In this document: positions 18,550 to 26,731 of the stretch, piece after piece | How the letters are laid out: each line of letters starts with the position of its first letter | Position numbering within the stretch: position 1 is the stretch's first letter | Assembly: GCA_947175215.1 (NCBI GenBank) | Contig: CAMWLR010000014.1 | Location: 1 to 43,894 of the forward strand | Direction of reading: 5' to 3' | DNA: 43,894 nucleotides | DNA from: an uncultured Porphyromonadaceae bacterium | Lineage (GTDB): Bacteria > Bacteroidota > Bacteroidia > Bacteroidales > Muribaculaceae | Program-made: the position numbers and the translations under genes | The notes under the pieces: model-generated | Seen by the model: the letters and a program-made list of their open reading frames with translations, nothing else | Told to the model about the DNA's origin: nothing | The model's database searches: none

Positions 18550-19501
18550 CAGTGAAAATCTTTGTCGTCAGGGTCTTGCGATCGCCGAAATGGAAGTGAT
18601 AAAACCTGTTACCCACCGAGGCTGCCTCATATGTCGCTTGCCACAGAGCGGTGTCATATTGCATCCTGACGTTATTTGACGCTCTGATCAAGGCGACCAT
18701 ACAGTCGATAGCCTCTTGCGGCTCAAGACGGCTGACCCCTTTTGCACGTGAGATGTAATACATATTGCCGAGCGGCAGCGACAGGGGAGCGGCGCATCCG
18801 GTAGTTGCGACAACGTCTACCCAATCTTTCTCGCGGGCGCGGCGCGAAGGGAATAGTTTGGCATCCATCAACAGGCTGCCGACTTTGATCTCACCGTTAT
18901 CGGTATATAAAAAGGTGAGATCATCGCCCAAGTAATCAGCCCCCATTTTTACCAGATCGGTGCAAAGGGTCGACTTACCGTGACCGCTCTCGCCGATAAA
19001 CACATGAGCATAACCGTCGAGACCCACAGCCGCCGAGTGTAAAGAGTATCGGCCGTGCATCGACATGACAGTATGCAGCATTATGACCATTGCATCCCAT
19101 ATACGGGGTCTGATCCATCGACCGTCTTTCTCGCGCGAGAGCAATTTGCATTGCGTCAGCGACTTGCGGCGGTCATGAATCACCCAGATCTCGTCTGTAA
19201 GGGTGAGATAGTCAAGAGATTCAGAGGCAGAATGTACCCAGGTGACTTTATTCCTCGAGGTCGTAAGCCCCATGTAAGGCCCCTCCCATACAGAGACCGA
19301 GTCGGCAGGTGGCACTGTGGGACGTGTCGTCTGCATAAACTCGACGGTATGAGGAATCTGACCTGCGGTCTCCTCAACAGACCGCAGGTGATATTTTAGC
19401 ACACGTTTTAATTCCTGAGCCTCCTCGACGCAATCTGTCACCCATTTCACCGCCACACCGGCAATGCTTGTGATGACAACGTGTAACGGACGGTTATCCA
19501 T
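18542..19501 (-). CDS. HPr-kinase-like protein of RiPP operon
   Basis: A 319-residue protein with the P-loop GESGHGKST (170-178), an upstream LHSAAV segment (His155) and the LGDDLTFLY segment (Asp193/194). This is the core arrangement of HPr kinase/phosphorylase C-terminal domains. No HprK N-terminal domain is recognised; the first 130 residues are unassigned. Related kinases in lasso-peptide clusters (for example PadeK of paeninodin) phosphorylate the C-terminal Ser of the precursor, which gives a reasonable model here. The precursor gene lies 25 nt upstream. Alternatively it may be only a nucleotide-binding regulator. The start ATG at 19501 is the only good one close to the frame's beginning. 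Confidence 0.85.
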   Translation of the reverse strand: MDNRPLHVVITSIAGVAVKWVTDCVEEAQELKRVLKYHLRSVEETAGQIPHTVEFMQTTRPTVPPADSVSVWEGPYMGLTTSRNKVTWVHSASESLDYLTLTDEIWVIHDRRKSLTQCKLLSREKDGRWIRPRIWDAMVIMLHTVMSMHGRYSLHSAAVGLDGYAHVFIGESGHGKSTLCTDLVKMGADYLGDDLTFLYTDNGEIKVGSLLMDAKLFPSRRAREKDWVDVVATTGCAAPLSLPLGNMYYISRAKGVSRLEPQEAIDCMVALIRASNNVRMQYDTALWQATYEAASVGNRFYHFHFGDRKTLTTKIFTDA

Positions 19502-19526
19502 CAGTTATCGGGTTGGCTTACGGGAA

Positions 19527-19667
19527 TTAATGATAATAGTAGAGAGATGTGTAATAGAGCGAATAGAGAGAGGTGTAATGCAGTACGACAGTGTAAAGCG
19601 AACCTTGCACTACATTCTTTGACTCGTGACGGACGGTGAAGGGCTTTTCATACACTTTCTTATTCAT
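19527..19667 (-). CDS. Candidate RiPP precursor, 46-residue Tyr-rich peptide
   Basis: A short ORF in the only sizeable gap of the operon. It begins MNKKVYEKPF and contains 9 Tyr, no Cys, no Asp and two Glu (residues 7 and 15, both in the leader part). The leader has Y6-x-x-P9, like the YxxP motif recognised by PqqD/B1 domains in lasso leaders. The C-terminal half has four Ser-Leu-Tyr tripeptides (23-25, 33-35, 36-38, 41-43), two of them preceded by Thr, and ends in three Tyr and a His. The four SLY copies use different synonymous codons (TCG/TCT, CTT/CTC, TAC/TAT), which argues for a real coding sequence. The PqqD-like gene is 43 nt upstream and the HPr-kinase-like gene 25 nt downstream. Leader cleavage site is unknown. 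Confidence 0.85.
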   Translation of the reverse strand: MNKKVYEKPFTVRHESKNVVQGSLYTVVLHYTSLYSLYYTSLYYYH

Positions 19668-19710
19668 AGCGATATGATTTATTGGGGGTTAATATGATTC
19701 GTCAAGCAGA

Positions 19711-19965
19711 TTATGCGGTCTCGAGCAGATTCTCCTTGACCCAGTACTCGATCTGGTCATTGACATCGTTTAGGATTGACTCTTGAGATTGGTCATATTC
19801 CTCAGACAGTTTTAGGGCTATCTCTTGGGGAGAGAGACCGTCGGCAAGGAGATTCCAGACGGTGCTTGCCACGACATTCATCGTATAATATGTCCCGGTG
19901 GTGAGGTTGACAGCGACCACCTTATCCTGAAGTTTCTTCCAGGAGATGTTTTGGGCTATTTTCAT
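19711..19965 (-). CDS. PqqD-like peptide-recognition protein (RRE)
   Basis: An 84-residue stand-alone protein of the PqqD family (PF05402), with the typical pattern of two beta-strands (VVAVNLTTGTYYTMN, about 17-31), then helices (ASTVWNLLADGLSPQEIALKLSEEY) and a final helix. Such RiPP recognition elements bind the leader peptide and present the core to the modifying enzymes; in lasso systems they are called B1. The start is ATG at 19965, whose A is the last base of the upstream radical SAM stop (TGATG), indicating translational coupling; a TTG one codon earlier is less likely. The candidate precursor with its YxxP leader lies immediately downstream. Confidence 0.92.
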   Translation of the reverse strand: MKIAQNISWKKLQDKVVAVNLTTGTYYTMNVVASTVWNLLADGLSPQEIALKLSEEYDQSQESILNDVNDQIEYWVKENLLETA

Positions 19966-20927
19966 CAAGGTTGGATATTTAGGTTTTTAACATCAATCAG
20001 ATTCTTGGCCAGACATGCACCGTTACATTTGTCGGGTCGCATAAGATTGCAGGTAGCGCACTCGATTTTGCGGCCAAGCTGGCGGTAGGGAGCGAACTTC
20101 TCTTCAAACCAGTGCTTGGCCTCCTCATAGCTTGCAAATTCAGAGTAGTGACGCGACAAGATAGTGGCGAGTGACAGACAGTATATGACCTCGCCCAGCG
20201 GGGTTATGTCGAGACGCGAGCAACACCCCGAGGTGACTTTAGACCCGAGTTTCCATAACTCGCCGAGCTGGGCGTCAGTAAAGGCGCAAGTGGGTACACC
20301 GCATTCATAGTCGAGCGTGATGCCATATTCGGCGGCAGCCCGGGCTAATTCGACGGTTTTCTCCGCCACGATATAATATTCGTCATCATCAAGCGCATAG
20401 TTGGCTTGAGTTACTGTGGGTAAAACGAACCCTACCTTAATATTGCGTCTGAGATTAAAACGGTTGATCAGCTCTATAGCCCAAAGACTGTCTTTCTCAT
20501 GGGGCATAATATTGAATGTTATCGCTGCATTCTCACCCAGGTTACTCAGCGCCGACTCGATACGCTCGCGTTGCACGGCTGACCATTTTTCGGGCGGATT
20601 GACATTGACGACCCATGATATAGGCATAATACCGAGCTTTGAGGCATATACAGGGGCTTTCTCGGTGGCGAGATTTGAGAATATGGTGATGGGATAATCG
20701 CGTGAGAGCAGGGTGTCGACTATCCATTCAAATTTGGGATGCAAAGTCGGTTCGCCACCCATGAGATGTATGGGGCGGTTATAATTTGTGCGGGCGAGCC
20801 AGTCGAGGATTCCCAGGAATGTCTCGTCAGACATTGCGGCCTGTGGTACGGCGGGTACCATACGATCCATTCCGAAACAATAGGCGCATTTATAGTTGCA
20901 CCAGTTTGTAAGCATCAGGTTAGGCAT
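19965..20927 (-). CDS. Radical SAM/SPASM protein (second of a tandem pair)
   Basis: A 320-residue enzyme with the radical SAM motif almost at the N-terminus (C10, C14, C17 in CNYKCAYCF), MGGEP (57-60 core), and a SPASM-type C-terminus: C235/C236, C250, then C290-x2-C293-x7-C301-x3-C305. An extra pair C209/C214 in ECGVPTCAFT lies just before SPASM. Alignment by eye with the neighbour at 20930-21877 shows the same order of motifs and shared segments (RNIKVG/RDIRVG; CAFTDAQLGEL/CMFTTEQIGTL), so the two are paralogues. Its start is 2 nt after the upstream stop. It probably modifies the peptide encoded at 19527-19667. Confidence 0.93.
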   Translation of the reverse strand: MPNLMLTNWCNYKCAYCFGMDRMVPAVPQAAMSDETFLGILDWLARTNYNRPIHLMGGEPTLHPKFEWIVDTLLSRDYPITIFSNLATEKAPVYASKLGIMPISWVVNVNPPEKWSAVQRERIESALSNLGENAAITFNIMPHEKDSLWAIELINRFNLRRNIKVGFVLPTVTQANYALDDDEYYIVAEKTVELARAAAEYGITLDYECGVPTCAFTDAQLGELWKLGSKVTSGCCSRLDITPLGEVIYCLSLATILSRHYSEFASYEEAKHWFEEKFAPYRQLGRKIECATCNLMRPDKCNGACLAKNLIDVKNLNIQP

Positions 20928-20929
20928 GA

Positions 20930-21877
20930 TCAGACAGATTTAAAGCTTTTACAACCACCTTGGCAAAATCGTTTGAGATACATCTCGCAGTCGGCACATT
21001 CGTCAAAAATACCGACACCGGGGGTGAGTGACTTGGCACATTGCTTGTCAAGCGCCTCTTTGAGAGCGTTCATATCGGGATAATCCAGAGCATTTACCCG
21101 TCCTAATCTGAAGAGGGGGAAACAGTTCCAGGTCTGCAAGCCCGGGCCGACATCTACAGCCGCGCCGCATACAAAGTTGAGTGCCGTACCCTTGGCGAGT
21201 AACGTACCTATCTGCTCGGTTGTAAACATACAGGCTGTAAAACCGCAGTCCATCGACAACGATATCGACCTCTCGGCTGCCTTGCGGGCTGTCTCGACAA
21301 AGTAATCGCCTGCTTGCTTGTATTGCTCTTTGGGGATAAATTGATTGCCGCCATTATAGATGGGGAGGGCAATGCCCACACGTATGTCGCGGTTGAGGTG
21401 GTAACGGTCAATCAGATCAAACAGATATGTGGGGTCTGCCGACAGGTCAAAGATCGTGAAAGACAATGAGCAGGCAGGGCCGAAACGCTCAAGCAACTTT
21501 ACGAGATTAACATATCTGGCGTCTGTGTATGTGTCACGTGTGCCGACATTAACCACAAATGCGAGTTTCCCCAGGACGTCAGGGAGATTCATATCGGCAA
21601 GAGCCCGGGGCATGGGATTGGTGCCGGAGGTAAATATTTTGGCGAAAACCCCGCGTTGCAGCAACAGATTGATCAGTTCGTCAAAATGCGGATAGAGAAA
21701 CGGCTCTCCGCCGAGTAATCCGACACCGCCGACCTCGTGGCCATAGTGGTCGAGAAACTGCGTAATCTCGTCGAGAGTCAGTATCTCATCGATATTACTG
21801 CTGTCTTTAAGCACTTTGCGGGCGAAACAGAACGGGCATCCGCGATCGCATCTGTGCGTCAAGTATAGATTTGCCAT
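20930..21877 (-). CDS. Radical SAM/SPASM protein (first of a tandem pair)
   Basis: A 315-residue paralogue of the following gene. The radical SAM motif is C10, C14, C17 (CDRGCPFC), with LGGEP at 55-59. The C-terminal Cys set is C237, C252, C294-x2-C297-x7-C305-x3-C309, fitting two auxiliary [4Fe-4S] clusters. The extra C211/C216 (DCGFTACMFT) matches C209/C214 of the paralogue and could be a cluster ligand or a substrate-thiol site. It follows the B2-like gene after 13 nt. Reaction unknown; peptide modification is inferred from the operon. Confidence 0.93.
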   Translation of the reverse strand: MANLYLTHRCDRGCPFCFARKVLKDSSNIDEILTLDEITQFLDHYGHEVGGVGLLGGEPFLYPHFDELINLLLQRGVFAKIFTSGTNPMPRALADMNLPDVLGKLAFVVNVGTRDTYTDARYVNLVKLLERFGPACSLSFTIFDLSADPTYLFDLIDRYHLNRDIRVGIALPIYNGGNQFIPKEQYKQAGDYFVETARKAAERSISLSMDCGFTACMFTTEQIGTLLAKGTALNFVCGAAVDVGPGLQTWNCFPLFRLGRVNALDYPDMNALKEALDKQCAKSLTPGVGIFDECADCEMYLKRFCQGGCKSFKSV

Positions 21878-21890
21878 AGTGGATATCAGG

Positions 21891-22298
21891 TCAGGTTAAG
21901 TTTTCGTTGCTTTTACACTGTTTCATATCTATATCTATCCATTTCTGTAAGTTGCTTTTCTTGACAAGATAGCGATATTTGTCGGTCTCGCCTATGAGTG
22001 TGAGTCTGTCTGCTGCCGGTACGGCCGACGAGGCAGGCAGCGGCTTGCCGTTACGTGATAGCCATGCGTGACCGCGGTCACCTGTGCAATAAAACGTTAC
22101 TACGAGATTGACTTTATACTCTCCTGTCGGGTTGACTGTCGACAGCAACCCGTAAAGCAACTCTGCCTTGAGCAGACACGGTTGATCGACACGACGTCCG
22201 CAAATCAGGTTAATACAGGCCTTGGCCATTTTTCTCCATAGCGGTGTCGCATCGGCAGACATATATGTCACGGGCACAGGTCCACGGTGAGTGTTCAT
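21891..22298 (-). CDS. Lasso-B2-like transglutaminase-fold protein
   Basis: A 135-residue protein, first gene of the RiPP operon. The segment from PCLLKAELLYGLL (C41) to VNLVVTFYC and GHAWLSRNGKPL (His77) has the layout of the transglutaminase-like family PF13471, which includes the lasso leader peptidase B2: a Cys at the head of a helix, a beta-strand, then HAW plus NG. The third catalytic residue is not evident: the position about 12 residues after His, where B2 proteins carry Asp, reads PLPAS here. It may thus be a leader protease with a displaced Asp, or a non-catalytic relative. The ORF is not otherwise recognisable. A -7 promoter element lies 49 nt upstream of its ATG. Confidence 0.7.
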   Translation of the reverse strand: MNTHRGPVPVTYMSADATPLWRKMAKACINLICGRRVDQPCLLKAELLYGLLSTVNPTGEYKVNLVVTFYCTGDRGHAWLSRNGKPLPASSAVPAADRLTLIGETDKYRYLVKKSNLQKWIDIDMKQCKSNENLT

Positions 22299-22346
22299 GT
22301 GTGTGTGTTACAGAGATAAAGCAGTGTTAATGTGTGATAACGGTAG

Positions 22347-22354
22347 CAAAGTTA
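22347..22354 (-). promoter_or_regulatory. -7 element for the RiPP operon
   Basis: TAACTTTG on the minus strand matches TAnnTTTG and sits about 50 nt before the first gene of the operon. No good -33 match at standard spacing is seen; a TTG lies only 12 nt upstream. Confidence 0.55.
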
Positions 22355-22564
22355 ATAATAATCGCTCAATAGGAGAGTTAATGATTGTTAAAAATGATAA
22401 AACATTAATCCGTGCTCACCTCTTTCTTTGGGCTGACAGTTATTACGATTCACGGTTGTGCCATTATTTTTCGCGTATGAATGGCAGAACTCAACCATTT
22501 GGTACGGAGTTTGTTTTAATTTCAGACGAAAGAACAATCCAAGTAATAATCAAAAACATAAGAT

Positions 22565-25153
22565 ATGAATTTCAACAGTTTCACTATTAAGTCGCAGGAA
22601 GCTATTCAGAAGGCCCTCGAACTTACCAGAGGAGCGGGCCAGCAGCAGATCGAACCTGTACATCTGCTTAAAGCTATCATGCTTGAGGGAGAATCCCTTG
22701 TGAAGTTCATCTTCCAGAAGATCGGAGCTAACCAGGGGTTGGCAATGCAGCAAGTCGACAAAGAGATCGCTACATTGCCTAAGGTATCAGGCGGTGAGCC
22801 ATACCTGAGCCGTACATCTAACGATGTTTTACAGAAGTCACTTGACATTGCCAAGAAACGCGGTGACGAATATGTCACTCTCGAGGCGATGTTGCTGGCA
22901 CTTTTCCAGATTTCGTCACCCGCATCGACCATCCTTAAGGATGCCGGATTAAGCGAGAAAGAGCTCGAGAGTGCCATCGACGAGTTGCGCAAGGGTAAGA
23001 AAGCTACCGACCAGAGCGCCGAAGATACTTACAATTCGCTTAACAAATATGCCATAAACCTCAACGAGCGCGCCCGCAGCGGTAAGCTCGACCCGGTGAT
23101 CGGCCGTGACGATGAGATCCGCCGCGTATTGCAGATCCTCAGCCGCCGTACCAAGAACAATCCTATGTTGATCGGTGAGCCGGGTACCGGTAAGACCGCT
23201 ATCGCCGAGGGTCTCGCGCAGCGTATTGTCAGAGGTGACGTGCCTGAGAATCTGCGCACCAAGCAGATTTTCTCACTCGACATGGGTGCGCTTGTCGCCG
23301 GTGCCAAATATAAAGGTGAGTTTGAGGAACGTCTTAAGGCTATCGTCAATGAGGTAACCCAGAGCGACGGTGAGATTATCCTCTTTATTGATGAGATACA
23401 CACACTGGTAGGTGCCGGTAAGGGTGAGGGGGCTATGGACGCCGCCAATATCCTCAAGCCTGCTCTTGCGCGTGGTGAGCTTCGCTCAATCGGTGCTACC
23501 ACTCTCGACGAGTATCAGAAATATTTTGAAAAGGATAAAGCGCTTGAGCGCCGTTTTCAGAAGGTAATGGTCAACGAGCCTGACGAGGCATCGGCCATCG
23601 CCATCCTCCGCGGTCTTAAGGAGCGCTACGAAAACCATCACAAGGTGCGTATCCGTGATGAGGCGATTATTGCTGCCGTAACCCTCTCTGAGCGTTACAT
23701 CACAGACCGTTTCCTCCCCGACAAGGCTATCGACCTTGTCGATGAGGCAGCCTCTAAGCTGCGTCTTGAGATTGACTCAGTGCCCCAGGCTCTCGATGAG
23801 ATTTCGCGTATGATTGCCCAGAAGGAGATCGAGCGTGAGGCTATCAAGCGCGAGGGTGACAAGGAGAAGGTCAAAGAAATCGAGAAGTCACTCGCCGAGT
23901 TGCGCGAGGAGGAGAAAGAATTTACCGCCAAGTGGAAAGCCGAGAAAGAGCTTATCGACAAAGTACAGCAGAATAAGATCGACATCGAGCAGCTTAACTT
24001 TGAGGCTGACAAGGCCGAGCGCGAGGGTGACTACGCCAAGGTCGCCGAGATCAGATACTCAAAGATCCAGCAGAAAGAGCAGGAAAACAATACCATCCAG
24101 GAGCAGCTCAAGATGATGCAGGGTGAGAAAGCCCTCATCAAGGAGGAGGTTGACTCTGAGGATATAGCCGATGTGGTATCGCGCTGGACCGGTATACCTG
24201 TTAACAAGATGGTACAGAGCGAGAAGGAAAAACTGCTCCATCTTGAGGAGGAACTGCATGACCGCGTCATCGGGCAGGATGAGGCTATCCGCGCTATAGC
24301 CGATGCCGTGCGCCGCTCGCGCGCCGGCCTCAATGACCCGCGCCGCCCGATCGGTTCGTTTATCTTCCTGGGTACTACCGGTGTCGGTAAGACCGAGCTT
24401 GCCAAGGCATTGGCCGAGTACCTCTTTGATGACGAGAACATGATGACCCGTATCGATATGAGCGAGTATCAAGAGAAACACGCCGTCAGCCGTCTGGTCG
24501 GTGCGCCTCCGGGATACGTCGGTTATGACGAGGGTGGTCAGCTCTCCGAGGCCGTGCGCCGTAAACCTTACTCGGTAGTGCTGTTTGACGAGATCGAGAA
24601 AGCCCATCCCGATGTATTTAATATCCTGTTGCAGGTACTCGATGACGGCCGTCTGACAGATAATAAGGGCCGTATGGTTAACTTCAAGAACACGATCATC
24701 ATTATGACCTCTAACATGGGTTCGTCGGTAATCCGCGATAATTTCGCCAAGATGACCCCCGAGACCAAGGATGAGACTGTCGAGAAGACCAAACAAGAGG
24801 TGCTTGATATGCTCAAGCAGACTATCCGTCCCGAGTTCCTCAACCGTATCGACGAGACCATCATGTTTACCCCGCTCAACGAGCAGGAAATCGAGGAGAT
24901 CGTCGGTCTGCAGGTCAAGTCTGTCAAAAAGATGCTTGCCGCCAACGGTATCACCCTCGAGGTAACCCCGGCCGCTCTCCACTTCCTGGCCGAGGAGGGT
25001 TACGATCCCGAGTTCGGTGCCCGTCCCGTCAAGAGGGTTATCCACCGTCTGGTGCTCAACCGTCTGTCAAAGGATATTCTCGCCCAGACAGTCGACAAGA
25101 ACCGCCCGATCATTATTGACGTCAAGGATAACGATCTCGTGTTTACCAACTGA
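22565..25153 (+). CDS. clpB: ATP-dependent disaggregase ClpB
   Basis: Hsp100 chaperone that pulls aggregated proteins apart together with DnaK; cytoplasmic hexamer. The 862-residue protein shows the N-terminal Clp repeat domain (1-145), AAA-1 with Walker A GEPGTGKT (204-211), the coiled-coil M-domain at about 400-530 (long runs of E/K), and AAA-2 with Walker A GTTGVGKT (603-610) and GAPPGYVGY pore-loop region. The M-domain marks it as ClpB rather than ClpA/ClpC. It is divergent from the RiPP operon. No convincing TAnnTTTG promoter was found in the 266-bp gap on this strand. Confidence 0.98.
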   Translation: MNFNSFTIKSQEAIQKALELTRGAGQQQIEPVHLLKAIMLEGESLVKFIFQKIGANQGLAMQQVDKEIATLPKVSGGEPYLSRTSNDVLQKSLDIAKKRGDEYVTLEAMLLALFQISSPASTILKDAGLSEKELESAIDELRKGKKATDQSAEDTYNSLNKYAINLNERARSGKLDPVIGRDDEIRRVLQILSRRTKNNPMLIGEPGTGKTAIAEGLAQRIVRGDVPENLRTKQIFSLDMGALVAGAKYKGEFEERLKAIVNEVTQSDGEIILFIDEIHTLVGAGKGEGAMDAANILKPALARGELRSIGATTLDEYQKYFEKDKALERRFQKVMVNEPDEASAIAILRGLKERYENHHKVRIRDEAIIAAVTLSERYITDRFLPDKAIDLVDEAASKLRLEIDSVPQALDEISRMIAQKEIEREAIKREGDKEKVKEIEKSLAELREEEKEFTAKWKAEKELIDKVQQNKIDIEQLNFEADKAEREGDYAKVAEIRYSKIQQKEQENNTIQEQLKMMQGEKALIKEEVDSEDIADVVSRWTGIPVNKMVQSEKEKLLHLEEELHDRVIGQDEAIRAIADAVRRSRAGLNDPRRPIGSFIFLGTTGVGKTELAKALAEYLFDDENMMTRIDMSEYQEKHAVSRLVGAPPGYVGYDEGGQLSEAVRRKPYSVVLFDEIEKAHPDVFNILLQVLDDGRLTDNKGRMVNFKNTIIIMTSNMGSSVIRDNFAKMTPETKDETVEKTKQEVLDMLKQTIRPEFLNRIDETIMFTPLNEQEIEEIVGLQVKSVKKMLAANGITLEVTPAALHFLAEEGYDPEFGARPVKRVIHRLVLNRLSKDILAQTVDKNRPIIIDVKDNDLVFTN

Positions 25154-25182
25154 TTTCTCTCTAATATTATATATACACGATC

Positions 25183-25647
25183 ATGAAGAAGTATCTATAT
25201 CTGCTCTTGCTGTTGCTCCCGTTAGGGATGGTTTCAGTATCATGTAGCGACGACGATAAGCTGCCCGATGTAAGCGTGCAGGCCAAAATCAGCGACGGTG
25301 TCGTCAGCGATGACGTTATCTATGTCGTGCAGGGAGAACCCCTGACCGTCGATGGGATTACTCTCGTCAACAATACCGGCAAAGATGCCGCTATCGGCGT
25401 AGTTAACTATTATCTTGATGGTATGTACCTCGGACAGTCGATGGTCGCTCCCTATGGATTTGAACTTGAGACTGACAATCTCCCCATCGGCAAACATCTT
25501 CTCACGGCCGAGATGCCCGTCTATGTGGTCGATTACCCGATCTGTTTCGGCGCATTCAGTTTCTATGTGCAGATAGTAGAGGATGCTTCTCAGCTCCCCG
25601 GCGAAGCCGTCACCACAACGTTTACAGGCGCTGTTACCACTAAGTAA
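25183..25647 (+). CDS. Putative surface lipoprotein, function unknown
   Basis: A 154-residue protein with a lipoprotein signal: MKKYLYLLLLLLPLGMVSVS then Cys21, followed by SDDDK. Acidic residues right after the lipid-bearing Cys match the Bacteroidetes lipoprotein export signal, so display on the cell surface is inferred. The mature part is beta-rich (DGITLVNNTGKDAAIGVVNYYLDGMYL), perhaps one Ig-like domain, with no catalytic motif. It begins 29 nt after clpB and may be cotranscribed. A long hairpin follows at 25666-25727. Confidence 0.8.
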   Translation: MKKYLYLLLLLLPLGMVSVSCSDDDKLPDVSVQAKISDGVVSDDVIYVVQGEPLTVDGITLVNNTGKDAAIGVVNYYLDGMYLGQSMVAPYGFELETDNLPIGKHLLTAEMPVYVVDYPICFGAFSFYVQIVEDASQLPGEAVTTTFTGAVTTK

Positions 25648-25665
25648 TCCGCCGTAGATATTTCC

Positions 25666-25727
25666 CCAACATAAACTGCCGCTCACTGCCTCTGTTACGC
25701 GAGGCGATGAGCGGCAGTTTATGTTGG
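25666..25727 (+). terminator. Long perfect hairpin, probable terminator
   Basis: A 20-bp perfect inverted repeat (arms 25666-25685 and 25708-25727, arm CCAACATAAACTGCCGCTCA) encloses an inner stem GCCTC/GAGGC (25688-25692, 25701-25705). It follows the lipoprotein gene by 18 nt. There is no T-run after it, though AGTTTATGTT lies within the right arm. It could also be a repeated extragenic element. Confidence 0.65.
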
Positions 25728-25771
25728 AAGAGGTACTTGGTACTAATATTTTTCAAAAAAATCACTAAAAG

Positions 25772-25802
25772 TTTGGAAGTTGAGAAAAAATGCGTACCTT
25801 TG
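25772..25802 (+). promoter_or_regulatory. Bacteroidetes-type promoter for ABC transporter operon
   Basis: TTTG (25772-25775), a 19-nt spacer, then TACCTTTG (25795-25802): a full -33/-7 match. It lies about 100 nt before the ATPase gene, giving a long 5' leader. Confidence 0.85.
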
Positions 25803-25900
25803 CAGTGTTGTACTAAGCTACAACACCACACAAGTTGGTCTAATTTTTGATTTTATTAATTGAACATCAATAAATAAACACTGTCAAAAACTCTGACGTG

Positions 25901-26731
25901 ATGATCGAACTTAATAATATCTCATTTACCTATCCCAACGGCCGTAAGGCGTTGAGCGGGATTAACGGCCGTCTGGAGAGCGGTATGTATCTGCTTGCCG
26001 GAGAGAACGGGGCCGGAAAGACTACGTTGCTCCACGCCATCGCCGGCCTTGCACGTCCGCAAGATGGGAGTTGCGTCGTCAATGGTGTTAAATCAACGAC
26101 TGACAACCCTGATGAAATGGGGCATATATTCCTCTTGGAGGAGAATATGTACCTGCCCGGTAAGTCTATCAGGGATTTCGCCGCTATACACACTCCGTTT
26201 TACCCCGAATTTTCTGAGGAACTGTTTACTAAAAACCTGCAGGCGTTTGGCCAAAGCGGGCTTGAGCCGTTGCGGTCTCTATCACTTGGCAATCTAAAGA
26301 AAGCTCATTTAGCTTATGTGCTGGCTCTCGGGGTAGATCTGCTGTTGCTTGACGAACCGACCAATGCACTCGATATCGAGGGCCGCGAGATATTCCGCAA
26401 GATACTCTCCCGGTCGATGCGTCCCGACTCGACTGTCATTATCTCGACCCATAATGTCAGTGATCTCGAGAAACTGTTTGACGGCGCGCTGATGATGAAA
26501 GGTTCGCGACTGCTGTTTGCCGGTACGGACGAAGATGTGACATCACGGCTCGCATTTGAGTATGCGTCTGACCGCGATGATGAGGCTTTATACTCAGATC
26601 CGCAGGGCACGCGCTATCTAAATATCTACCCGTCATCGGGCGATGAGGAAACCAGGGTAGACTGGAAAGCCCTCTATATGGCATTACATTCAGACAACTC
26701 ACAAAAAATAATCGATCAACTCGGTAAATAA
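25901..26731 (+). CDS. ABC transporter ATP-binding protein
   Basis: A 276-residue ATPase subunit. Walker A is GENGAGKTT (about 37-45), the signature is the variant LSLGNLKKAHL, and Walker B is DLLLLDEPTNALD with H-loop STHNVS. The variant signature and the single membrane partner resemble GntR-controlled YtrB-like systems. The C-terminal 75 residues are an accessory region. ATG at 25901 is preferred over GTG at 25898. The stop overlaps the permease start by one base (TAATG), so the subunits are translationally coupled. Substrate unknown; peptide or antibiotic stress response is a family-based guess. Confidence 0.9.
   Translation: MIELNNISFTYPNGRKALSGINGRLESGMYLLAGENGAGKTTLLHAIAGLARPQDGSCVVNGVKSTTDNPDEMGHIFLLEENMYLPGKSIRDFAAIHTPFYPEFSEELFTKNLQAFGQSGLEPLRSLSLGNLKKAHLAYVLALGVDLLLLDEPTNALDIEGREIFRKILSRSMRPDSTVIISTHNVSDLEKLFDGALMMKGSRLLFAGTDEDVTSRLAFEYASDRDDEALYSDPQGTRYLNIYPSSGDEETRVDWKALYMALHSDNSQKIIDQLGK

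Noticed and set aside
13412-22298. A classical lasso-peptide cluster
   Set aside because: No asparagine-synthetase-like cyclase gene is present, and the candidate core has no Asp/Glu to form the isopeptide ring.
22291-22590. 99-residue plus-strand frame before clpB
   Set aside because: It runs through the divergent promoter region, including the -7 element of the RiPP operon, overlaps the clpB start and has no recognisable domain.
24059-25045. 328-residue open frame antisense to clpB
   Set aside because: It is a long shadow frame within a strongly conserved clpB coding sequence and has no recognisable protein features or spacing logic.
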